Positions 12,261-24,500 of a stretch of 64,000 nucleotides of DNA are shown one piece after another; positions within the stretch are counted from its first letter, which is position 1; each line of letters opens with the position of its first letter. The notes under the pieces were generated by a model. It ran no database searches. It was not told the origin of the DNA and saw nothing but the letters and a program-made list of their open reading frames with translations. The position numbers were made by a program, and so were the translations under genes. Source of the stretch: Gibbula magus (Eukaryota > Mollusca > Gastropoda > Trochida > Trochidae). The DNA lies in the NCBI GenBank assembly GCA_936450465.1, contig OW388302.1:59556328-59620327 (forward strand), in the 5' to 3' direction.

Positions 12261-13545
12261 TTTGTAATGATATTACACGTATTTAGAGTGGTTTGACGCC
12301 AAGTTCATGGGGAAAATGGATTTCACCCAAAATGACGTAACTAAACTCCGAGTTTAGGTACGTACTTTTTCATTTTTTTTGAAAAAATTCAAAATAAAGG
12401 CTTTTTCTGGAAAAGACATTTAAGAGTGTGTTTGTAGTGATATTACACGTGTTTAGAGTGGTTTGAGGCCAATTTTATGGGGAAAATGGATTTCACCCAA
12501 AATGACGTACCTAAATTCCGAGTTTAGGTACGTACTTTTTTCATTTTTTTTTGAAAAAAATCAAAATAAAGGCTTTTTCTGGAAAAGACATTTAAGAGTG
12601 TGTTTGTAAGGATATAACACGTATTTAGAATGGTTTGACGCCAAGTTCATGGGGAAAATGGATTTCACCCAAAATGACGTACCTAAACTCCGAGTTTAGG
12701 TACGTACTTTTTTCATTTTTTTGGAAAAAATTCAAAATAAAGGCTTCTTCTGGAAAAGACATTTAAGAGTGTGTTTGTAATGATATTACACGTATTTAGA
12801 GTGGTTTGACGCCAAGTTCATGGGGAAAATGGATTTCACCCAAAATGACGTAACTAAACTCCCAGTTTAGGTACGTACTTTTTCATTTTTTTTGAAAAAA
12901 TTCAAAATAAAGGCTTTTTCTGGAAAAGACATTTAAGAGTGTGTTTGTAATGATATTACACGTGTTTAGAGTGGTTTGAGGCCAATTTTATGGGGAAAAT
13001 GGATTTCACCCAAAATGACGTACCTAAACTGAAAGTTTAGGTACGTACTTTTTTCATTTTTTTAAAAAAAAATTCAAAATAGAGGCTTCTTCTGGAAAAG
13101 ACATTTAAGAGTGTGTTTGTAATGATATTACACGTGTTTAGAGTGTTTTGTGGCCAAATTCATGGGGAAAATTGATTTCACCAAAAATGACGTCCCTAAA
13201 CTCCGAGTTTAGGTACCTACTTTTTCATTTTTTTTGAAAAAATTCAAAATAAAGGTTTTTTTGGAAAAGACATTTAAGAGTGTGTTTGTAATGATATTAC
13301 ACGTGTTTAGAGTGTTTTAAGGCCAAATTCATGTGGAAAATGGATTTCATAAAAAATGACGTACCTAAAATCAAAGTTTAGGTATGTACTTTTTTCATTT
13401 TTTTGGGAAAACATTCAAAATAAAGGCTTTTTCTGGAAAAGACATTTAAGAGTGTGTTTGTAATGATATTACACATGTTTAGAGTGTTTTGAGACCAAAT
13501 TAATGGGGAAAATGGATTTCACCCAAAATGACGTACCTAAACTCC

Positions 13546-13679
13546 TACCCCCTTTACACAAATATGCTACTAATAAATGATTAAAACACAGTCAAGTTAA
13601 AGATAATAATAAAGGTAATATTTTGATGAATATATAAATCTCACAACTTCATAAAGACAAGCGTACATTTGTTGAAAAA
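13546..13679 (+). mobile_element. 134-bp insertion unit, copy 1
   Basis: This block has no similarity to the satellite. It begins TACCCCCTTTACAC, is AT-rich internally (AGATAATAATAAAGG, GATGAATATATAAATC) and ends TTGTTGAAAAA. TAAACTCC lies directly on both sides (13538-13545 and 13680-13687), consistent with an 8-bp target-site duplication inside the spacer of the strong dyad. The ends are not inverted repeats and there is no coding capacity. A short run of A at the right end would fit a truncated retroposed piece, and 8-bp duplications are also typical of hAT elements; neither is proven. The upstream half-unit reads GAGACCAAATTAATGG. Confidence 0.75.
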
Positions 13680-14554
13680 TAAACTCCGAGTTTAGGTACG
13701 TACTTTTTTCATTTTTTGGGAAAAAATTCAAAATAAAGGCTTCTTCTGGAAAAGACATTTAAGAGTGTGTTTGTAATGATATTAAAAGTGTTTAGATTGG
13801 TTTGAGGCAAAATTCATGGAGAAAATGGATTTCACCCAAAATAACGGAACTAAACTCCGAGTTTAGGTACGTACTTTTTTCATTTTTTTGGGAAAAAATT
13901 CAAAATAAAGGATATTTCTGGAAAAGACATTTTAGAGTTTGTTTGTAAGGATATTAAAAGTGTTTAGAGTGGTTTGAGGCCAAATTCATGGAGAAAATGG
14001 ATTTCACCCAAAATGACGTAACTAAACTCCGAGTTTAGGTACGTACTTTTTTCATTTTTTTGGAAAAAATTCAAAATAAAGGCTTTTTCTGGAAAAGACA
14101 TTTAAGAGTTTGTTTGTAAGGATATTAAAAGTGTTTAGAGTGGTTTGAGGCCAAATTCATGGAGAAAATGGATTTCACTCAAAATGACGTAACTAAACTC
14201 CGAGTTTAGGTACGTACTTTTTTCAATTTTTTAGAAAATTCAAAATAAAGGATATTTCTGGAAAAGACATTTAAGTGTTTGTTTGTAATGATATTAAAAC
14301 TGTTTAGAGTTGTTTGAGGCCAAATTCATGGAGAAAATGGATTTCACCCAAAATGACGTACCTAAACTCCGAGTTTAGGTACGTACTTTTTTCATTTTTT
14401 TGGAAAAAAATTCAAAATAAAGGCTTTTTCTGGAAAAGACATTTAAGAGTGTGTTTGTAATGATATTACACGTATTTAGAGTGGTTTGACGCCAAGTTCA
14501 TGGGGAAAATGGATTTCACCCAAAATGACGTACCTAAACTCCGAGTTTAGGTAC

Positions 14555-14571
14555 GTACTTTTAGTACTTTT
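14555..14571. repeat. Duplicated GTACTTTT marker of one unit subtype; representative
   Basis: GTACTTTT (14555-14562) is repeated after one base at 14564-14571, replacing the usual TTTCATTTTTTTGG tail. The same subtype appears near 15724, 23130, 26313, 31033, 31714, 34619, 36837, 37512, 40303, 45203, 47046, 49926 and 52433. A CTAGTAC variant lies near 20766. It is followed by a type E unit in these places, so it marks one link of the HOR. Confidence 0.9.
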
Positions 14572-14881
14572 TAGAAAATTCAAAATAAAGGATATTTCTG
14601 GAAAAGACATTTAAGAGTTTGTTTGTAATGATATTAAAAGTGTTTAGAGTTGTTTGAGGCCAATTTCATGGAGAAAATGGATTTCACTCAAAATGACGTA
14701 ACTAAACTCCGAGTTTAGGTACGTACTTTTTTCAGTTTTTTGGAAAAAATTCAAAATAAAGGCTTTTTCTGGAAAAGACATTTAAGAGTGTGTTTGTAAT
14801 GATATTACACGTGTTTAGAGTGTTTTGAGACCAAATTAATGGGGAAAATGGATTTCACCCAAAATGACGTACCTAAACTCC

Positions 14882-15015
14882 TACCCCCTTTACACAAATA
14901 TGCTACTAATAAATGATTAAAACACAGTCAAGTTAAAGATAATAATAAAGGTAATATTTTGATGAATATATAAATCTCACAACTTCATAAAGACAAGCGT
15001 ACATTTGTTGAAAAA
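14882..15015 (+). mobile_element. 134-bp insertion unit, copy 2
   Basis: This copy is identical to copy 1 as read, with the same TAAACTCC flanks and the same upstream half-unit (GAGACCAAATTAATGG). It starts 1,336 bp after copy 1, which is seven units plus 142 bp. The next unit downstream carries the linked markers GAGGCAAAATTC and AATAACGGAAC. Confidence 0.75.
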
Positions 15016-16046
15016 TAAACTCCGAGTTTAGGTACGTACTTTTTTCATTTTTTGGGAAAAAATTCAAAATAAAGGCTTCTTCTGGAAAAGACATTTAAGA
15101 GTGTGTTTGTAATGATATTAAAAGTGTTTAGAGTGGTTTGAGGCAAAATTCATGGAGAAAATGGATTTCACCCAAAATAACGGAACTAAACTCCGAGTTT
15201 AGGTACGTACTTTTTTCATTTTTTTGGGAAAAAATTCAAAATAAAGGATATTTCTGGAAAAGACATTTTAGAGTTTGTTTGTAAGGATATTAAAAGTGTT
15301 TAGAGTGGTTTGAGGCCAAATTCATGGAGAAAATGGATTTCACTCAAAATGACGTAACTAAACTCCGAGTTTAGGTACGTACTTTTTTCAATTTTCTAAA
15401 AAATTGAAAATAAAGGATATTTCTGGAAAAGACATTTAAGTGTTTGTTTGTAATGATATTAAAACTGTTTAGAGTTGTTTGAGGCCAAATTCATGGAGAA
15501 AATGGATTTCACCCAAAATGACGTACCTAAACTCCGAGTTTAGGTACGTACTTTTTTCATTTTTTTGGAAAAAAATTCAAAATAAAGGCTTTTTCTGGAA
15601 AAGACATTTAAGAGTGTGTTTGTAATGATATTACACGTATTTAGAGTGGTTTGACGCCAAGTTCATGGGGAAAATGGATTTCACCCAAAATGACGTACCT
15701 AAACTCCGAGTTTAGGTACGTACTTTTAGTACTTTTTAGAAAATTCAAAATAAAGGATATTTCTGGAAAAGACATTTAAGAGTTTGTTTGTAATGATATT
15801 AAAAGTGTTTAGAGTTGTTTGAGGCCAATTTCATGGAGAAAATGGATTTCACTCAAAATGACGTAACTAAACTCCGAGTTTAGGTACGTACTTTTTTCAG
15901 TTTTTTGGAAACAATTCAAAATAAAGGCTTTTTCTGGAAAAGACATTTAAGAGTGTGTTTGTAATGATATTACACGTGTTTAGAGTGTTTTGAGACCAAA
16001 TTAATGGGGAAAATGGATTTCACCCAAAATGACGTACCTAAACTCC

Positions 16047-16180
16047 TACCCCCTTTACACAAATATGCTACTAATAAATGATTAAAACACAGTCAAGTTA
16101 AAGATAATAATAAAGGTAATATTTTGATGAATATATAAATCTCATAACTTCATAAAGACAAGCGTACATTTGTTGAAAAA
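16047..16180 (+). mobile_element. 134-bp insertion unit, copy 3
   Basis: This copy has one substitution (CTCATAACTT, T at 16145) relative to copy 1. It starts 1,165 bp after copy 2, six units plus 142 bp. The upstream half-unit is again of the GAGACCAAATTAATGG kind. The downstream unit reads AATGACGTAAC instead of AATAACGGAAC. Confidence 0.75.
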
Positions 16181-17386
16181 TAAACTCCGAGTTTAGGTAC
16201 GTACTTTTTTCATTTTTTGGGAAAAAATTCAAAATAAAGGCTTCTTCTGGAAAAGACATTTAAGAGTGTGTTTGTAATGATATTAAAAGTGTTTAGAGTG
16301 GTTTGAGGCAAAATTCATGGAGAAAATGGATTTCACCCAAAATGACGTAACTAAACTCCGAGTTTAGGTACGTACTTTTTTCATTTTTTTGGGAAAAAAT
16401 TCAAAATAAAGGATATTTCTGGAAAAGACATTTTAGAGTTTGTTTGTAAGGATATTAAAAGTGTTTAGAGTGGTTTGAGGCCAAATTCATGGAGAAAATG
16501 GATTTCACCCAAAATGACGTACCTAAACTCCGAGTTTAGGTACGTACTTTTTTCATTTTTTTGGAAAAAATTCAAAATAAAGGCTTTTTCTGGAAAAGAC
16601 ATTTAAGAGTGTGTTTGTAATGATATTACACGTATTTAGAGTGGTCTGACGCCAAGTTCATGGGGAAAATGGATTTCACCCAAAATGACGTACCTAAACT
16701 CCGAGTTTAGGTACGTACTTTTTTCATATTTTTTTAGAAAATTCAAAATAAAGGATATTTCTGGAAAAGACATTTTAGAGTTTGTTTGTAAGGATATTAA
16801 AAGTGTTTAGAGTGGTTTGAGGCCAAATTCATGGAGAAAATGGATTTCACCCAAAATGACGTAACTAAACTTCGAGTTTAGGTACGTACTTTTTTCATTT
16901 TTTTGGAAAAAATTCAAAATAAAGGCTTTTTCTGGAAAAGACATTTAAGAGTGTGTTTGTAATGATATTACACGTATTTAGAGTGGTCTGACGCCAAGTT
17001 CATGGGGAAAATGGATTTCACCCAAAATGACGTACCTAAACTCCGAGTTTAGGTACGTACTTTTTTCATATTTTTTTAGAAAATTCAAAATAAAGGATAT
17101 TTCTGGAAAAGACATTTAAGAGTTTGTTTGTAATGATATTAAAAGTGTTTAGAGTGGTTTGAGGCCAAATTCATGGAGAAAATGGATTTCACCCAAAATG
17201 ACGTAACTAAACTCCGAGTTTAGGTACGTACTTTTTTCATTTTTTTGGAAAAAATTCAAAATAAAGGCTTTTTCTGGAAAAGACATTTAAGAGTGTGTTT
17301 GTAATGATATTACACGTATTTAGAGTGGTCTGACGCCAAGTTCATGGGGAAAATGGATTTCACCCAAAATGACGTACCTAAACTCC

Positions 17387-17520
17387 TACCCCCTTTACAC
17401 AAATATGCTACTAATAAATGATTAAAACACAGTCAAGTTAAAGATAATAATAAAGGTAATATTTTGATGAATATATAAATCTCACAACTTCATAAAGACA
17501 AGCGTACATGTGTTGAAAAA
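17387..17520 (+). mobile_element. 134-bp insertion unit, copy 4
   Basis: This copy has one substitution near its right end (G at 17510). It starts 1,340 bp after copy 3, seven units plus 142 bp. The upstream half-unit is a type B variant (GTGGTCTGACGCC), unlike copies 1-3, while the downstream unit keeps AATAACGGAAC. The left flank has therefore been exchanged by recombination. Confidence 0.75.
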
Positions 17521-19580
17521 TAAACTCCGAGTTTAGGTACGTACTTTTTTCATTTTTTGGGAAAAAATTCAAAATAAAGGCTTCTTCTGGAAAAGACATT
17601 TAAGAGTGTGTTTGTAATGATATTAAAAGTGTTTAGAGTGGTTTGAGGCAAAATTCATGGAGAAAATGGATTTCACCCAAAATAACGGAACTAAACTCCG
17701 AGTTTAGGTACGTACTTTTTTCATTTTTTTGGAAACAATTCAAAATAAAGGATATTTCTGGAAAAGACATTTTAGAGTTTGTTTGTAAGGATATTAAAAG
17801 TGTTTAGAGTGGTTTGAGGCAAAATTCATGGAGAAAATGGATTTCACCCAAAATGACGTAACTAAACTCCGAGTTTAGGTACGTACTTTTTTCATTTTTT
17901 TGGAAAAAATTCAAAATAAAGGCTTTTTCTGGAAAAGACATTTAAGAGTGTGTTTGTAATGATATTACACGTATTTAGAGTGGTCTGACGCCAAGTTCAT
18001 GGGGAAAATGGATTTCACCCAAAATGACGTACCTAAACTCCGAGTTTAGGTACGTACTTTTTTCATATTTTTTTAGAAAATTCAAAATAAAGGATATTTC
18101 TGGAAAAGACATTTAAGAGTTTGTTTGTAAGGATATTAAAAGTGTTTAGAGTTGTTTGAGGCCAAATTCATGGAGAAAATGGATTTCACCCAAAATGACG
18201 TAACTAAACTCCGAGTTTAGGTACGTACTTTTTTCATTTTTTTGGAAAAAATTCAAAATAAAGGCTTTTTCTGGAAAAGACATTTAAGAGTGTGTTTGTA
18301 ATGATATTACACGTATTTAGAGTGGTCTGACGCCAAGTTCATGGGGGAAATGGATTTCACCCAAAATGACGTACCTAAACTCCGAGTTTAGGTACGTAAT
18401 TTTTTCATATTTTTTTAGAAAATTCAAAATAAAGGTATTTTTCTGGAAAAGACATTTTAGAGTTTGTTTGTAAGGATATTAAAAGTGTTTAGAGTGGTTT
18501 GAGGCCAAATTCATGGAGAAAATGGATTTCACCCAAAATGACGTAACTAAACTCCGAGTTTAGGTACGTACTTTTTTCATTTTTTTGGAAAAAATTCAAA
18601 ATAAAGGCTTTTTCTGGAAAAGACATTTAAGAGTGTGTTTGTAATGATATTACACGTATTTAGAGTGGTCTGACGCCAAGTTCATGGGGAAAATGGATTT
18701 CACCCAAAATGACGTACCTAAACTCCGAGTTTAGGTACGTACTTTTTTCAATTTTTTAGAAAATTCAAAATAAAGGATATTTCTGGAAAAGACATTTAAG
18801 AGTTTGTTTGTAATGATATTAAAAGTGTTTAGAGTTGTTTGAGGCCAAATTCATGGAGAAAATGGATTTCACTCAAAATGACGTAACTAAACTCCGAGTT
18901 TAGGTACGTACTTTTTTCAGTTTTTTGGAAAAAATTCAAAATAAAGGTTTCTTCTGGAAGAGACATTTAAGAGTGTGTTTGTAATGATATTACACGTGTT
19001 TAGAGTGTTTTTAGGCCAAATTCATGGGGAAAATGGATTTCATAAAAAATGATGTACCTAAAATCCAAGTTTAGGTACGTACTTTTTTCATTTTTTTGGA
19101 AAAAATTCAAAATAAAGGCTTCTTCTGAAAAATACATGTAAGAGTGTGTTTGTAATGATATTACACGTGTTTAGAGTGTTTTGAGGCCAAATTCATGGGG
19201 AAACTGGATTTCATAAAAAATGACGTACCTAAAATCCGTGTTTAGGTACGTACTTTTTTCATTTTTTTGGGAAAAAACTCAAAATAAAGGATATTTCTGG
19301 AAAAGACATTTTAGAGTTTGTTTGTAAGGATATTAAAAGTGTTTAGAGTGGTTTGAGGCCAAATTCATGGAGAAAATGGATTTCACTCAAAATGACGTAA
19401 CTAAACTCCGAGTTTAGGTACGTACTTTTTTCAGTTTTTTGGAAAAAATTCAAAATAAAGGCTTCTTCTGGAAAAGACATTTAAGAGTGTGTTTGTAATG
19501 ATATTACACGTGTTTAGAGTGGTTTGACGCCAAATTCATGGGGAAAATGGATTTCACCCAAAATGACGTACCTAAACTCC

Positions 19581-19714
19581 TACCCCCTTTACACAAATAT
19601 GCTACTAATAAATGATTAAAACACAGTCAAGTTAAAGATAATAATAAAGGTAATATTTTGATGAATATATAAATCTCACAACTTCATAAAGACAAGCGTA
19701 CATTTGTTGAAAAA
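19581..19714 (+). mobile_element. 134-bp insertion unit, copy 5
   Basis: This copy is identical to copy 1 as read. It starts 2,194 bp after copy 4, twelve units plus 142 bp. The upstream half-unit mixes types (GTGTTTAGAGTGG followed by GACGCCAAATTC). The downstream unit has GAGGCAAAATTC and AATAACGGAAC. Confidence 0.75.
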
Positions 19715-21088
19715 TAAACTCCGAGTTTAGGTACGTACTTTTTTCATTTTTTGGGATAAAATTCAAAATAAAGGCTTCTTCTGGAAAAGACATTTAAGAG
19801 TGTGTTTGTAATGATATTAAAAGTGTTTAGAGTGGTTTGAGGCAAAATTCATGGAGAAAATGGATTTCACCCAAAATAACGGAACTAAACTCCGAGTTTA
19901 GGTACGTACTTTTTTCATTTTTTTGGGAAAAAAATCAAAATAAAGGATATTTCTGGAAAAGACATTTTAGAGTTTGTTTGTAAGGATATTAAAAGTGTTT
20001 AGAGTGGTTTGAGGCCAAATTCATGGAGAAAATGGATTTCACCCAAAATGACGTAACTAAACTCCGAGTTTAGGTACGTACTTTTTTCATTTTTTTGGAA
20101 AAAATTCAAAATAAAGGTTTTTTCTGGAAAAGACATTTAAGAGTGTGTTTGTAATGATAATACACGTATTTAGAGTGGTCTGACGCCAAGTTCATGGGGA
20201 AAATAGATTTCACCCAAAATGACGTACCTAAACTCCGAGTTTAGGTACGTACTTTTTTCATATTTTTTTTAGAAAATTCAAAATAAAGGATATTTCTGGA
20301 AAAGACATTTAAGAGTTTGTTTGTAATGATATTAAAAGTGTTTAGAGTTGTTTGAGGCCAAATTCATGGAGAAAATGGATTTCACTCAAAATGACGTAAC
20401 TAAACTCCGAGTTTAGGTACGTACTTTTTTCAATTTTTTAGAAAATTCAAAATAAAGGATATTTCTGGAAAAGACATTTAAGTGTTTGTTTGTAATGATA
20501 TTAAAACTGTTTAGAGTTGTTTGAGGCCAAATTCATGGAGAAAATGGATTTCACCCAAAATGACGTACCTAAACTCCGAGTTTAGGTACGTACTTTTTTC
20601 ATTTTTTTGGAAAAAAATTCAAAATAAAGGCTTTTTCTGGAAAAGACATTTAAGAGTGTGTTTGTAATGATATTACACGTATTTAGAGTGGTTTGACGCC
20701 AAGTTCATGGGGAAAATGGATTTCACCCAAAATGACGTACCTAAACTCCGAGTTTAGGTACGTACTTCTAGTACTTTTTAGAAAATTCAAAATAAAGGAT
20801 ATTTCTGGAAAAGACATTTAAGAGTTTGTTTGTAATGATATTAAAAGTGTTTAGAGTTGTTTGAGGCCAATTTCATGGAGAAAATGGATTTCACCCAAAA
20901 TGACGTAACTAAACTCCGAGTTTAGGTACGTACTTTTTTCAGTTTTTTGGAAAAAATTCAAAATAAAGGCTTCTTCTGGAAAAGACATTTAAGAGTGTGT
21001 TTGTAATGATATTACACGTATTTAGAGTGGTTTGACGCCAAGTTCATGGGGAAAATGGATTTCACCCAAAATGACGTAGCTAAACTCC

Positions 21089-21222
21089 TACCCCCTTTAC
21101 ACAAATATGCTACTAATAAATGATTAAAACACAGTCAAGTTAAAGATAATAATAAAGGTAATATTTTGATGAATATATAAATCTCACAACTTCATAAAGA
21201 CAAGCGTACATTTGTTGAAAAA
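21089..21222 (+). mobile_element. 134-bp insertion unit, copy 6
   Basis: This copy is identical to copy 1 as read. It starts 1,508 bp after copy 5, eight units plus 142 bp. The upstream unit has GACGTAGCTAAACTCC, one change in the dyad arm. The downstream unit has GAGGCC and AATGACGTACC, so both flanks differ from copies 1-3. Confidence 0.75.
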
Positions 21223-21459
21223 TAAACTCCGAGTTTAGGTACGTACTTTTTTCATTTTTTGGGAAAAAATTCAAAATAAAGGCTTCTTCTGGAAAAGACA
21301 TTTAAGAGTGTGTTTGTAATGATATTAAAAGTGTTTAGAGTGGTTTGAGGCCAAATTCATGGAGAAAATGTATTTCACCCAAAATGACGTACCTAAACTC
21401 CGAGTTTAGGTACGTACTTTTTTCATATTTTTTTAGAAAATTCAAAATAAAGGATATTT

Positions 21460-22830
21460 CTGGAAAAGACATTTTAGAGTTTGTTTGTAAGGATATTAAA
21501 AGTGTTTAGAGTGGTTTGAGGCCAAATTCATGGAGAAAATGGATTTCACCCAAAATGACGTAACTAAACTCCGAGTTTAGGTACGTACTTTTTTCATTTT
21601 TTTGGAAAAAATTCAAAATAAAGGCTTTTTCTGGAAAAGACATTTAAGAGTGTGTTTGTATTAATATTACACGTATTTAGAGTGGTCTGACGCCAAGTTC
21701 ATGGGGAAAATGGATTTCACCCAAAATGACGTACCTAAACTCCGAGTTTAGGTACGTACTTTTTTCATATTTTTTTAGAAAATTCAATATAAAGGATATT
21801 TCTGGAAAAGACATTTTAGAGTTTGTTTGTAAGGATATTAAAAGTGTTTAGAGTGGTTTGAGGCCAAATTCATGGAGAAAATGGATTTCACCCAAAATGA
21901 CGTAACTAAACTCCGAGTTTAGGTACGTACTTTTTTCATTTTTTTGGAAAAAATTCAAAATAAAGGCTTTTTCTGGAAAAGACATTTAAGAGTGTGTTTG
22001 TATTAATATTACACGTATTTAGAGTGGTCTGACGCCAAGTTCATGGGGAAAATGGATTTCACCCAAAATGACGTACCTAAACTCCGAGTTTAGGTACGTA
22101 CTTTTTTCATATTTTTTTAGAAAATTCAAAATAAAGGATATTTCTGGAAAAGACATTTTAGAGTTTGTTTGTAAGGATATTAAAAGTGTTTAGAGTGGTT
22201 TGAGGCCAAATTCATGGAGAAAATGGATTTCACCCAAAATGACGTACCTAAACTCCGAGTTTAGGTACGTACTTTTTTCATTTTTTTGGAAAAAATTCAA
22301 AATAAAGGCTTTTTCTGGAAAAGACATTTAAGAGTGTGTTTGTATTAATATTACACGTATTTAGAGTGGTCTGACGCCAAGTTCATGGGGAAAATGGATT
22401 TCACCCAAAATGACGTACCTAAACTCCGAGTTTAGGTACGTACTTTTTTCATATTTTTTTAGAAAATTCAATATAAAGGATATTTCTGGAAAAGACATTT
22501 TAGAGTTTGTTTGTAAGGATATTAAAAGTGTTTAGAGTGGTTTGAGGCCAAATTCATGGAGAAAATGGATTTCACCCAAAATGACGTAACTAAACTCCGA
22601 GTTTAGGTACGTACTTTTTTCATTTTTTTGGAAAAAATTCAAAATAAAGGCTTTTTCTGGAAAAGACATTTAAGAGTGTGTTTGTATTAATATTACACGT
22701 ATTTAGAGTGGTCTGACGCCAAGTTCATGGGGAAAATGGATTTCACCCAAAATGACGTACCTAAACTCCGAGTTTAGGCACGTACTTTTTTCATATTTTT
22801 TTAGAAAATTCAAAATAAAGGATATTTCTG
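21460..22830. repeat. 342-bp D/B dimer HOR, four copies
   Basis: The marker GTATTAATATTAC, in place of GTAATGATATTAC, recurs with its TTAATATTAC part at 21661, 22003, 22345 and 22687. The spacing is exactly 342 bp. Each dimer is a D unit (dyads degraded) followed by a B unit with GTGGTCTGACGCC and a CATATTTTTTTAG tail. Only a few substitutions separate the copies, such as TTCAATATAAAGG near 21784 and GGCACGTAC near 22778. Confidence 0.95.
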
Positions 22831-24500
22831 GAAAAGACATTTTAGAGTTTGTTTGTAAGGATATTAAAAGTGTTTAGAGTGGTTTGAGGCCAAATTCATG
22901 GAGAAAATGGATTTCACCCAAAATGACGTAACTAAACTCCGAGTTTAGGTACGTACTTTTTTCATTTTTTTGGAAAAAATTCAAAATAAAGGCTTTTTCT
23001 GGAAAAGACATTTAAGAGTGTGTTTGTAATGATATTACACGTATTTAGAGTGGTTTGAGGCCAAGTTCATGGGGAAAATGGATTTCACCCAAAATGACGT
23101 ACCTAAACTCCGAGTTTAGGTACGTACTTTTAGTACTTTTTAGAAACTCAAAATAAAGGATATTTCTGGAAAAGACATTTAAGAGTTTGTTTGTAATGAT
23201 ATTAAAAGTGTTTAGAGTTGTTTGAGGCCAATTTCATGGAGAAAATGGATTTCACTCAAAATGACGTAACTAAACTCCGAGTTTAGGTACGTATTTTTTT
23301 CAGTTTTTTGGAAAAAATTCAAAATAAAGGCTTCTTCTGGAAAAGACATTTAAGAGTGTGTTTGTAATGATATTACACGTGTTTAGAGTGTTTTGAGGCC
23401 AAATTCATGGGGAAAATGGATTTCATAAAAAAGGATGTACCTAAAATCCTAGTTTAGGTACGTACTTTTTTCATTTTTTTGGAAAAAATTCAAAATAAAG
23501 GCTTCTTCTGGAAAATACATTTAAGAGTGTGTTTGTAATGATATTACACGTGTTTAGAGTGTTTTGAGGCCAAATTCATGGGGAAACTGGATTTCATAAA
23601 AAATGACGTACCTAAAATCCGTGTTTAGGTACGTACTTTTTTTTATTTTTTTGGAAAAAATTCAAAATAATTGGTTTGACGCCAAGTTCATGGGGAAAAT
23701 GGATTTCACCCAAAATGACGAACCTAAACTCTGAGTTTAGGTACGTACTTTTTTTCTTTTTTTTTGGAAAAAAATTAATATAAAGGCTTTTTCTGGAAAA
23801 TACATTTAAGAGTGTGTTTGTAATGATATTACACGTATTTAGAGTGGTCTGACGCCAAGTTCATGGGGAAAATGGATTTCACCCAAAATGACGTAACTAA
23901 ACTCCGAGTTTAGGTACGTACTTTTTTCATTTTTTTGGAAAAAATTCAAAATAAAGGCTTTTTCTGGAAAAGACATTTAAGAGTGTGTTTGTAATGATAT
24001 TACACGTATTTAGAGTGGTCTGACGCCAAGTTCATGGGGAAAATGGATTTCACCCAAAATGACGTAACTAAACTCCGAGTTTAGGTACATACTTTTAGAT
24101 TTTTTTTGAAAAAATTCAAAATAAAGGCTTTTTCTGGAAAAGACATTTTAGAGTTTGTTTGTAAGGATATTAAAAGTGTTTAGAGTGGTTTGAGGCCAAA
24201 TTCATGGAGAAAATGGATTTCACCCAAAATGACGTAACTTAACTCCGAGTTTAGGTACGTACTTTTTTCATTTTTTTGGAAAAAATTCAAAATAAAGGCT
24301 TTTTCTGGAAAAGACATTTAAGAGTGTGTTTGTAATGATATTACACGTATTTAGAGTGGTCTGACGCCAAGTTCATGGGGAAAATGGATTTCACCCAAAA
24401 TGACATACCTAAACTCCGAGTTTAGGTACGTACTTTTTTCAATTTTTTAGAAAATTCAAAATAAAGGATATTTCTGGAAAAGACATTTAAGAGTGTGTTT
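22830..24500. repeat. Large HOR block with truncated unit, copy 1
   Basis: Markers recur about 3,185 bp downstream: AGAAACTCA at 23142 and 26327, and the truncated-unit junction at 23671 and 26855. The later markers are offset 3,355 bp: ACTTTTAGAT at 24091 and 27446, and TGACATACCT at 24401 and 27756. Copy 2 therefore holds one extra unit between these points. The boundaries are approximate. Confidence 0.85.
23671..23791. repeat. Truncated unit (121 bp), copy 1
   Basis: TTCAAAATAA is joined directly to TTGGTTTGACGCC, removing about 60 bp: the AAGGC end, the TCTGG start, the short dyad and the CACGTA region. The strong dyad remains with spacer CTG. It is preceded by an F unit (AAACTGG, CCGTG) and followed by a unit starting TCTGGAAAATAC. 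Confidence 0.93.

Larger units (their letters stand above)
1..13545. repeat. Left outer zone: type A/B/C units without insertion
   Basis: Units here are mainly A (CATAAAAA, GTGCTTTTTTCG), B (GACGCCAAG, CACCC) and C (CCAATTTTATGG, spacer GAA). Type D and E signatures (CATTTTAGAGTTTG, AAAGTGTTTAGAGTTG) are absent. From about 12.3 to 13.5 kb, units become more irregular: GTAACTAAACT first appears near 12337 and 12850, and a unit near 13190 has changes in both dyad arms. This probably marks the edge between two HOR domains. No other sequence is embedded. Confidence 0.9.
13680..21240. repeat. Insertion-bearing HOR zone (types B/D/E/F)
   Basis: Type D units (CATTTTAGAGTTTG, AAGGATATTAAAAG) begin near 13928 and alternate with B and E units. 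The six insertion copies divide the zone into stretches of 7, 6, 7, 12 and 8 units. The unit just after the insertion is nearly the same in copies 1, 2, 4 and 5 (TTTTTTGGG tail, GAGGCAAAATTC, AATAACGGAAC). This shows that the amplified block included at least the insertion and its right neighbour. F-type units first appear near 19128. Confidence 0.9.

Noticed and set aside
13546..13560. Polypurine tract of an LTR element (minus strand GTAAAGGGGGTA)
   Set aside because: It is only a short purine run. No LTR, primer site or coding remnant accompanies it in 134 bp.
13546..13679. hAT or other DNA transposon with terminal inverted repeats
   Set aside because: The 8-bp duplication would fit, but the ends TACCCCCTTT and TTGTTGAAAAA are not inverted repeats of each other. 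I leave the class open.
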